A DNA stretch of 64,000 bases, taken from NCBI RefSeq assembly GCF_000717335.1, contig NZ_JNYZ01000003.1, positions 248,001 through 312,000 on the forward strand, given 5' to 3'. The DNA is from Amycolatopsis jejuensis (GTDB taxonomy: Bacteria > Actinomycetota > Actinomycetes > Mycobacteriales > Pseudonocardiaceae). The translations under genes were made by a program, and so were the position numbers. Positions 57,479-64,000 of the stretch are shown here, piece after piece. The notes below the pieces were generated by a model. That model was not told where the DNA came from. It was given only the letters and a program-made list of their open reading frames with translations, and did no database searches. The stretch's first letter is position 1; every line of letters starts with the position of its first letter.

Positions 57479-59455
57479 TTACCAGAGATAGCCGGTGGTG
57501 GCGCGTGTGCTGCCGCGGCCGGCGTCGTGTTCGAGTTGATATGTGTGGCCAACGTGCTTACGGAGCCGCTTCCACGCTGCTTCGTCGATCTCCTGGTCGG
57601 TAGACAGGAGGATCACCTGGTGGCTTGCCTGGGGGAAGTACCGTTCAAGCAGGTGGTTGCGGTGAATACCGTCAAGCCGGCCGAGCGGCGTGTCGATCAC
57701 AACGGGAAGCGGACGGCCGGATGCCTGTCCAAGGCCCCACAACATGGACACGGCAAGCAGCTGTCGTTCCCCCGCAGAGAGCTGCTGCGGTAGGAGCACT
57801 GTGCCATTGCGTCCTTGGAGCTCGACTTCGAAGGTTTCCGGGTCGATACGAATATCGGTGATCAGGCGGTCCTTCCGAGCAAGGCGCTGCAACGATTCCA
57901 GGATGAGCTTCTGAATTCGGTCCACGTTTCTGCGGCTGGCCTCGTGTCGGAACCGGCTCAGCGTCGTCCGCACTCGTTGGCTGTGTTCGATCACCCGGCG
58001 GGAGTCCTCCGCGGCGCCGAGTTCGTCCGCGGCCTTCTCCAGCAGGCCGCTGAGGCGCCGCTCGGCCTCGTGTTCTGCTGCTGCAGCAGCAGAGACCTCG
58101 GTCTCGGCCTGGTTGAGCAGTTGAGTCGCCTCGGCAACGACGCGATAGGCGTCGTCTCGGTCCTGGCGAAGTTCGTCCAGGGCTTTCTCACGCGGAACGC
58201 TTGCGATCATTTGGAGCACATCATCGAGTTCTTGCACTACCGTGGCCCGTTGATCGATGAGCCGCTGTGCGTTCCCGATCTCGGCATCCAGATCGGCATC
58301 GATCAGGCGACGGAGGATAACCACACTTTCGTTACTCAGTTCCGCAATCGGCTTCTTTTTTTCTTTGCCCGTCTGTGACTTCCGGTCGGCAGCGAGATAG
58401 TCCTGTACATTCTTGATGACTTCCGTAGAAACCGCCTGCTTTTTCAATTGACCAAGGATAGCTCGGTCACGCTTCTGCAGAATGTCGCGGATGTCGCGTT
58501 GTCGCCGATCGTACAGTTCGGACTCGGCGCTTTCAGCGAGCTCAAGGAGCTGTTCACGGACGAGCTGCAGCGGGAGTGTTCCTGCTGCAGCGTCACGTAG
58601 CCTCGAGTCAAGGTCCTTCGCCGACTCTGCCAGGTGGAGTTTGGCTGCCTCCAGTTCGCTGCTGCGATCAAAGAGTTCACCACCCTCGAGACGTAGTCGT
58701 TCATTGACGTCGAACAGTCGCTTTTCCGCTCGTTCAAGCTTGCCGCGGGCCTCGTCGACGCTCCGCTTCATTTGCTCCTTCTGTTCGCGGTGCATGTCAA
58801 CTTTATTCCGCACGGTATCGAGGACCTTTTGCATTGCTGGCGCTGCTTGGTCGGCCTTGTGGTTACGTTCCACCAGAGTCAGGTCTGCAGCGAGGCGGTC
58901 AACCAGATCGAGCCCGAGGAGGGCGCCGATGGCCGTGCGGAGGACTTCGCGGGCGTTGTCGAGTTCGGCTAGCGTCTCAATCTTCTCTCCATCGAAGAAG
59001 AACAGTTCCGCGACACCTCGAGGCACGAACGCATCGACCCGTTCTGCCCACTGGCGTGACAAGGTGCCGTCTGGGCGATCGTCGACGAGGACGTCGACCC
59101 GCTCGCGGGCACCCGTGGCGGTACCGGTCCACGCCCGGCGTAACCGGTAATGGCGTTCGTGGCCTCGTTCAACGATGTGGAACGCGAGTTCGATCGCTGC
59201 GCCTTCATCCAGCGGCGCGTCGTTGTGGATCAGTCGGCGGAGATAGCTTTGGTAGCTGCCGCCGCCTCGGCTGGCGGTACGGGCAAGCGGTCCGAACAAC
59301 GCCAATTGGATGGAGTCGAGGAAGGTTGTCTTTCCGGCGCCGTTGAGTGCGCCGATCAGAATGATCGGCTTGTCGGGCGATGGGGGTGTCAGTTCGAAGC
59401 TGTGGCGGCCGGCGAAGACGCCGACGTTGTGCAGCACCAACTCATCGAGGATCAT
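57479..59455 (-). CDS. dndD: DndD, SMC-like ATPase of phosphorothioation
   Basis: The 658-residue protein has an ABC/SMC ATPase split by a long coiled coil: Walker A ILIGALNGAGKTTFLDSIQL (about 33-52), a coiled coil with a central turn (about 190-520), the signature LSAGERQLLAVSMLWGLGQA and Walker B PLPVVIDTPLGRLDGIHR. DndD hydrolyses ATP and probably opens or nicks DNA for sulfur exchange. ATGA overlap with dndC and a complete frame. Confidence 0.95.
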   Translation of the reverse strand: MILDELVLHNVGVFAGRHSFELTPPSPDKPIILIGALNGAGKTTFLDSIQLALFGPLARTASRGGGSYQSYLRRLIHNDAPLDEGAAIELAFHIVERGHERHYRLRRAWTGTATGARERVDVLVDDRPDGTLSRQWAERVDAFVPRGVAELFFFDGEKIETLAELDNAREVLRTAIGALLGLDLVDRLAADLTLVERNHKADQAAPAMQKVLDTVRNKVDMHREQKEQMKRSVDEARGKLERAEKRLFDVNERLRLEGGELFDRSSELEAAKLHLAESAKDLDSRLRDAAAGTLPLQLVREQLLELAESAESELYDRRQRDIRDILQKRDRAILGQLKKQAVSTEVIKNVQDYLAADRKSQTGKEKKKPIAELSNESVVILRRLIDADLDAEIGNAQRLIDQRATVVQELDDVLQMIASVPREKALDELRQDRDDAYRVVAEATQLLNQAETEVSAAAAAEHEAERRLSGLLEKAADELGAAEDSRRVIEHSQRVRTTLSRFRHEASRRNVDRIQKLILESLQRLARKDRLITDIRIDPETFEVELQGRNGTVLLPQQLSAGERQLLAVSMLWGLGQASGRPLPVVIDTPLGRLDGIHRNHLLERYFPQASHQVILLSTDQEIDEAAWKRLRKHVGHTYQLEHDAGRGSTRATTGYLW

Positions 59456-60993
59456 GCGTTAGCCTTACGATCAACGGGAGTCAAATTGATCATTCCTGTC
59501 TCGGCGTCGATCAGGGAATCCAAGGATTCATCGCGGTCTTCCCCCTTCCGACGCGCCCGGTTCGTGCGAGCGCGGGCAACAGCGTCCTCTCGATCGTCGT
59601 AGAATCCTTTTCGCAGGGCCGCTTCCAAGGCGTCGAAGAGGCCGGCGCGACGCGACATTGCGCGATGTCGCTGTTCAATATCGAGCAGCTCACGCACGAG
59701 CTCGAAGTGCAACGATCCACCGCCGCCTCCGACGATTTCACGCAGAAGCCTGACGTCATCTGAGCCAAGTGGCAGATGATCGTCCATTGGCTTACCGGGA
59801 TAGGGCTCGCCGACGGCCTTCTCGTATATCATTGGAAGGGAGTCTTCGAATTCGTGCTTCTCCACAACCCAAATCCGGCGAATCTCTTCCATCTCCTCCA
59901 AGGTGATGAGTTCGATGTTCGCCACATTGTCAGGACCTCCTTGCCGAATGTAGGTCTGCGCCTCCAGTAGCTTGTTCAGCCACGCTTCGCGCCACTCCTG
60001 CAGGTATGGGCCGTGGATAGGTGCATCATGGAAGAGTTGGACCGTGCCGTTCATTCGACGGAAGTCTCGCTTGGATCGGTCATCGGTCTCGTCAAGTTCG
60101 TTGCGAATATCCAGAAGAGGACGCATCCATTCTTTCTCTTCGTCGTTCTGGATCATCGCGGACATCGACTTGTCTTTTTCAACAAGCGTGCATGTCCAAC
60201 ACCCGAAGCGGCTGTCGCCACAGCTCGGCGTGCTGGTGTCCACGACTAACGGGCACTCGCCATCCGATGAAGCACCTTGATACATGGTGAGCAGGTCTTT
60301 GTTGTTGTATCCCCACGGGTTCGGGCGCTGCATCAAGAACAGCCACACGTCGTCGTTGCTCCAGTCCTCGATTGGGCTGTACACCAAGGAGTTGGGCAGG
60401 TTCGAGTTCTGGCTGAGCTGGTCGCGAATCCTGCCACCTTCCAGTGACGTCATACGAGCCGAGCGCCCGGAGCTTTCCGCCTTGCGCGTGCCCAGCACCA
60501 AGATTGCTTCGCCGTGCTTACGGACCATCCGGCGAATAAAATCATTTGATGGATTGATCTTCAGCCGTTCGGTACACCAACGAAACTTCGGACGAGGAGC
60601 TGGGTATCCTCGTCCGATTAGATTTACCCAGAATGTGTCGGTGATCTTGGGTGTTAGCCTGTGGGGGTTGATCGGTAGCTTCGCCTTCTCAGCTCGCTGT
60701 CCGATCAGCTCGAGCGAGTGGGACACCCATGCAGCGACGACTGGATTCTCTACTAAGGTGTCGGTGCTGATCACGTGAACCTGCTTGGTCCGCTGAGCCT
60801 GCGGCAGCGCCTCTAGCGCCATCCAGACCAGCTGCAACGTTGCGGTCGAGTCCTTGCCGCCGCTGTAGCCGACAACCCAGGGAATCCGATCCGCGAGATA
60901 CAGATTCTGGACTTGCTCGATCAGGCTGTCGAGAACCGCTGACATGCCTCCGTCGGCGAACGCCGAGTTCCTACTGGTCTTTGCGCGGCTCAT
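59452..60993 (-). CDS. dndC: DndC, iron-sulfur ATP pyrophosphatase of phosphorothioation
   Basis: A 513-residue protein of the PAPS-reductase-like N-type ATPase family: PP-loop GYSGGKDSTATLQL (SGGKDS at 44-49) activates the target with ATP, and C247, C258, C265 and C268 (CPLVVDTSTPSCG, then GCWTC) bind the 4Fe-4S cluster; RWCTERLK adds C140. It takes sulfur from DndA and brings it to DNA. ATGA overlaps join it to dndB and dndD. Confidence 0.95.
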   Translation of the reverse strand: MSRAKTSRNSAFADGGMSAVLDSLIEQVQNLYLADRIPWVVGYSGGKDSTATLQLVWMALEALPQAQRTKQVHVISTDTLVENPVVAAWVSHSLELIGQRAEKAKLPINPHRLTPKITDTFWVNLIGRGYPAPRPKFRWCTERLKINPSNDFIRRMVRKHGEAILVLGTRKAESSGRSARMTSLEGGRIRDQLSQNSNLPNSLVYSPIEDWSNDDVWLFLMQRPNPWGYNNKDLLTMYQGASSDGECPLVVDTSTPSCGDSRFGCWTCTLVEKDKSMSAMIQNDEEKEWMRPLLDIRNELDETDDRSKRDFRRMNGTVQLFHDAPIHGPYLQEWREAWLNKLLEAQTYIRQGGPDNVANIELITLEEMEEIRRIWVVEKHEFEDSLPMIYEKAVGEPYPGKPMDDHLPLGSDDVRLLREIVGGGGGSLHFELVRELLDIEQRHRAMSRRAGLFDALEAALRKGFYDDREDAVARARTNRARRKGEDRDESLDSLIDAETGMINLTPVDRKANA

Positions 60994-62141
60994 GCCCGCC
61001 CCCGATCATACGATTCTTCGATCCGCTCTTCCTCGCTCGAAAGCGGCAGGTTGAGCAGCTTCTTAATAACATTTGTAGTCAGGGTGACGCTATTTCCCGA
61101 CTTCGAAACTCGACCACCGACCATCGCGCGCCCCTCCCACAGCCTAGAATTTGTCCTGGACCAATCCAACGTGCTTAGCGACGCAAGGCTGCGTTTCCAC
61201 TTGCGGGAATCTCGTGTCTCCCGTACAAGGACGTTCCCAACCTTCCCCAAGGCGTGCAACGCGATACCGTGGCTATGCAGGAAGTCACGGCGGATGTCTC
61301 CTGCGCTTACTTTCTTCTCGTGCACGAGCTTCCACTCTGGAATAGTCTCGCCCACGACAGTCCAGTAACTCCGCGCGATCCTGCTCGCCTCGTCAACGCT
61401 GAGATCATCGATTCCGTCCAGTAGCGCCTTCGTTGCCGTGTGTAAAGCTGAGAGCGTGAAGAGCTTTCGTGAGCGAGCAGATAGGTTGGTTCGCTCAGAC
61501 TCGATGAGGTCTGTCCACAGCGGGGACGTCTTAACAACGCTTTTGACGATCCTCGCGCCGTTCTCACGTTGGTCGTACAGGATCGTCAGCGACCGAGAGG
61601 GACGAATCGCATACCGGTTGAGATCAGTGAACATCTGCTGGCAGCGCTCCAGGCCGATGTCAAGGAAGAGCACGATCGGGATGCTTTCGTCACCCATGTC
61701 GGGATTTTCACGAAGCGCCTGCTCAATGGCCGCTCGACGATGCTGGCCGTCGTTGATGACGAAGCGCGCCGACATGGGAATAGCCAGCAGGCCAACACGC
61801 GCCCCTGGCCCGCCCGCACCAAGAGGATCAAACCGCACCTTAGCGTCGACCGAGGCGGTCAGCGCGGAAAACACATACCCGTCGGGATTGTCCAGCATGT
61901 ACCGAGCGATCTCGGGGATACGCGCCTTGTTCAGGTTGCGCTGCGCCCGCAGAGTAGGCTGCAGCTCCTCCTCGTCAAAAAGGAACAGACGCGGTACGAG
62001 CCGCAGTGGAAACATAGTGACGTAGAAGTCACGCTGCGCTTGCACGCCCCTGACCGCTGGAAACGTGTACTCGAACGCACCCCCGTAGGTCTCACCAGCC
62101 GACGGTGTCGGGTCAGCCGTCTCGCCGGTCGCAGGTGACAT
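60990..62141 (-). CDS. dndB: DndB, DGQHR-type regulator of the dnd operon
   Basis: The 383-residue DndB has DGQHRRAAIEQAL (DGQHR at 131-135), FLFDEEELQPTLRAQRNLNK before it and QQMFTDLNRYAIRPSRSLTI after it, the family hallmark. Known DndB proteins repress the dnd genes and tune modification. It is the first gene of dndBCDE and faces dndA over 141 bp that hold CGTA/TACG repeats, likely its own operator. Confidence 0.93.
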   Translation of the reverse strand: MSPATGETADPTPSAGETYGGAFEYTFPAVRGVQAQRDFYVTMFPLRLVPRLFLFDEEELQPTLRAQRNLNKARIPEIARYMLDNPDGYVFSALTASVDAKVRFDPLGAGGPGARVGLLAIPMSARFVINDGQHRRAAIEQALRENPDMGDESIPIVLFLDIGLERCQQMFTDLNRYAIRPSRSLTILYDQRENGARIVKSVVKTSPLWTDLIESERTNLSARSRKLFTLSALHTATKALLDGIDDLSVDEASRIARSYWTVVGETIPEWKLVHEKKVSAGDIRRDFLHSHGIALHALGKVGNVLVRETRDSRKWKRSLASLSTLDWSRTNSRLWEGRAMVGGRVSKSGNSVTLTTNVIKKLLNLPLSSEEERIEESYDRGRA

Positions 62142-62282
62142 GATCGATCAGTACCTCCCCTTCGCCAAGTTCGCAACCGGGTGCGACTTTCTTCGTACAT
62201 GCACCGGCGTGGCTACGAACACCGCATGCTCTAGCTGCGTACACTACCTACATCAACCGACAGTTCTGCGAGCAACGCCGAC
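62142..62282. promoter_or_regulatory. Divergent dndA/dndB promoter region with CGTA/TACG repeats
   Basis: TTCGTA (62192-62197) and TACGAA (62214-62219) form a perfect inverted repeat with a 16-bp gap; a further CGTA lies at 62238-62241, 20 bp after TACG. DndB of Salmonella is reported to bind TACG-N10-CGTA; the elements here are the same but with other spacing, so DndB control is likely in kind though not exact. No clear -35/-10 pair stands out. Confidence 0.55.
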
Positions 62283-63452
62283 ATGACGACAGAAGGTAGC
62301 GTGACCAGCGACAACACGAACGAGGCGGTCTACCTCGACAGCAACGCGACGACACCGCTCGAGCTGGCGGTGCTGCAGGAGATGACGCACTACCTGGCAG
62401 TGGAGTTCGGCAACGCTGGCAGTCGGACCCACGAGTACGGGCAGACCGCGAAGAGCCGTGTTCAGCGTGCGCGCGAGCAGGTCGCAGCGGTGGTATCCGC
62501 ACAGCCCGATGAAGTCGTCTTCACTAGCGGTGCGACCGAGAGCAACAACATCGCTTTGCTCGGGTTGGCACCGCACGGCGAGTCGTCAGCCAAGCGACAC
62601 CTTGTCACCACCCAGATCGAACACAAGGCCGTCCTCGAACCCCTGGAGCAACTCCAGAAGAGGGGCTTCGACGTCACGTTCGTCCCACCAACAACTGGCG
62701 GCTGGGTCGACCCCGAAGCCGTAGCGTCCGCTGTCCAGCGCGACACTCTTGCAGTATCAGTGATGCACATCAACAACGAGACGGGCGTCCGCCAGCCGAT
62801 CGGCGAGATCGCCAACCTTCTGCGAGACCACCCGGCCTACCTGCACGTCGACGCGGCACAAGGCTTCGGCAAGGAATTCGACGACCTGTCCGACCCGCGC
62901 ATCGACCTGATCAGCATCTCTGGTCACAAGATCTTCGGCCCCAAGGGCGTTGGAGCGCTGATCACCCGCCGCCGGGGCTACAAACGGCCGCCGCTAACCC
63001 CGCTCGCCTACGGCGGCGGGCAAGAACGCGGTCTCCGTCCTGGCACGCTTCCCGTCCCGCACATCGCTGGGTTAGGAACTGCCGCTCAACTCGCCATCGA
63101 CAACCATCAAGCACGAACTGACGCGTGCCTGAAGTACCGCACTGACGTACTCACAGCGCTGCAAGAGCTGGGCGCTGAATTCAACGGCGACCTCGACCGC
63201 ACGGTCGCGCACACCGTCAACGTGTCCATACCCGGACTCGACTCAGAAGCCGCGATCGTCGCTCTGAAAGGCTCCGCCGCCATCTCCAACGGCTCAGCCT
63301 GCACCTCCCACAGCTACGAACCCAGCCACGTGCTGACCGCCATGGGACTACCTGCGGATCGCGTCTCTAGCGCATTGCGCATCTCGTGGAGCCACCTCAC
63401 GCCCGCCACCGACTGGCGCGGAATTCGCGAACGGATCAACGCCGTCCGCTAG
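62283..63452 (+). CDS. dndA: DndA, cysteine desulfurase
   Basis: The 389-residue PLP enzyme has VYLDSNATTPLE at the start, TSGATESNNIAL for phosphate binding, His 114 (QIEHKAVLEP) over the PLP ring, the Schiff-base Lys 216 in SISGHKIFGPKG and the persulfide Cys 340 in SNGSACTSHSYEPSHVL. It supplies sulfur to DndC and builds its cluster. It reads away from dndB, the same arrangement as in Streptomyces lividans. Confidence 0.95.
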   Translation: MTTEGSVTSDNTNEAVYLDSNATTPLELAVLQEMTHYLAVEFGNAGSRTHEYGQTAKSRVQRAREQVAAVVSAQPDEVVFTSGATESNNIALLGLAPHGESSAKRHLVTTQIEHKAVLEPLEQLQKRGFDVTFVPPTTGGWVDPEAVASAVQRDTLAVSVMHINNETGVRQPIGEIANLLRDHPAYLHVDAAQGFGKEFDDLSDPRIDLISISGHKIFGPKGVGALITRRRGYKRPPLTPLAYGGGQERGLRPGTLPVPHIAGLGTAAQLAIDNHQARTDACLKYRTDVLTALQELGAEFNGDLDRTVAHTVNVSIPGLDSEAAIVALKGSAAISNGSACTSHSYEPSHVLTAMGLPADRVSSALRISWSHLTPATDWRGIRERINAVR

Positions 63453-63802
63453 CCCTTCAAGGCCGGTGACAACAGAGCGTAGTTCCTATCGCTGCTTCCG
63501 ACGAGGCTTTCCATATCCCTGCCTTCGAACCTTCGCGTTGAGGTGCCTTCACAGAGATCGGCAAGCCGCTGACCAGCAGGTTTAGGTTCGTATACTGGCT
63601 TGTTGGGTGCACCCAGAACATGGGCAACATCGACAGGCGAGCGGCTGGTACTCGAAGACTCCTTCACGGTGTGAGTATCAGCGGCACGCCTATTCACGCT
63701 GGTCAGCTCTTCGTGAGAGCACGCGACGCCCCAGCAGACACATGATCGACGCTGAGCGTAATGCAGCCCGACGGTCGTCGTTGGTGGCTGCCTCAGCCAC
63801 AA
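63449..63802 (-). CDS. Uncertain open frame facing dndA
   Basis: A 117-residue frame that overlaps the dndA stop by 4 bp. The C-terminal half (ADTHTVKESSSTSRSPVDVA; KPVYEPKPAGQRLADLCEG) could be protein-like, but the start is weak, codon use is not clearly GC3-rich and no family is recognised. It may be a gene remnant. Confidence 0.3.
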   Translation of the reverse strand: MWLRQPPTTTVGLHYAQRRSCVCWGVACSHEELTSVNRRAADTHTVKESSSTSRSPVDVAHVLGAPNKPVYEPKPAGQRLADLCEGTSTRRFEGRDMESLVGSSDRNYALLSPALKG

Positions 63803-64000
63803 GCTTCACGTCGGCGGCTGACGACCCGGCACCCGCAGTGCTGGCCGACTTGCTCGACGTCAAGGTCAAGCATCCTCGGGCCGAACGGGGTGAGCGGGCC
63901 CACGATCTGCGTCGCGAAGATCGTTATCTGGTGGTTCGCCGGACAGGACGCCGATGTCTGGCGCACGATTGCGCCTTTCTCGCCGTTGGGGGCGTTCTCA
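63803..64000. other. Right edge of the window, no gene assigned
   Basis: Frames are open to the window edge on both strands (plus from ATG 63741; minus ending at a TGA near 63800). Neither shows a motif or better codon use than the other, so I assign no gene. More sequence to the right is needed to decide. Confidence 0.3.

Noticed and set aside
63741..64000. Plus-strand gene running off the right edge
   Set aside because: The opposite strand is equally open here and neither frame shows a motif or clear codon bias.

Overview
The window is high-GC actinobacterial DNA. Gene style, GTG starts, leaderless-looking promoters, the decayed FxLD-type lanthipeptide genes and the S. lividans-like dnd layout suggest a Pseudonocardiaceae or Streptomyces-like host (an Amycolatopsis relative is my guess). 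It has three parts: a nearly complete prophage (1-43079), a graveyard of decayed mobile and biosynthetic genes (43018-49075), and a DNA phosphorothioation island (about 49.3-63.5 kb).

Prophage. A siphovirus genome runs leftwards from an immunity region at 40.2-41.1 kb. The minus strand carries Cro-like and excisionase-like regulators, a long chain of tightly overlapping small early genes, a Rad52/ERF-like annealing protein with an HNH protein, a winged-helix replication initiator that holds iteron-like repeats inside its gene, and then the late block. The late block holds terminase, portal, MuF-like protein, scaffold, capsid, connectors, major tail protein, two frameshift-linked tail chaperones, tape measure, tail tip, amidase endolysin and holin-like genes. 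A HicA/HicB pair reads the other way between the early and late blocks. Repressor, a membrane protein and a tyrosine integrase read rightwards to a truncated tRNA 3' end at 43041-43079, the right attachment site. The matching intact tRNA should lie left of the window, so the left end of the prophage is not seen.

Graveyard. Next to the tRNA fragment lie remains of an older element: a large serine recombinase broken by an amber codon and frameshifts, a resolvase-like protein without its catalytic serine, a second broken recombinase and a CpaF-like fragment. On the plus strand follow the end of a lanthipeptide dehydratase, a frameshifted LanC-like cyclase, a frameshifted FxLD-type methyltransferase and part of a histidine phosphatase.

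Phosphorothioation island. dndA reads rightwards and dndBCDE leftwards from a shared 141-bp region with CGTA/TACG repeats. A Dnd-associated methyltransferase overlaps the end of dndE. The usual restriction genes dndFGH are not in the window. Instead, a head-to-tail plus-strand set precedes the modification genes: a sigma-like HTH protein, a GIY-YIG nuclease with its catalytic residues, a GHKL ATPase (these three joined by ATGA overlaps) and a 726-residue DGQHR protein related to DndB. This set is the best candidate for an undescribed defence module that reads or depends on phosphorothioate DNA. An intact IS630-family element has inserted between it and the modification operon.
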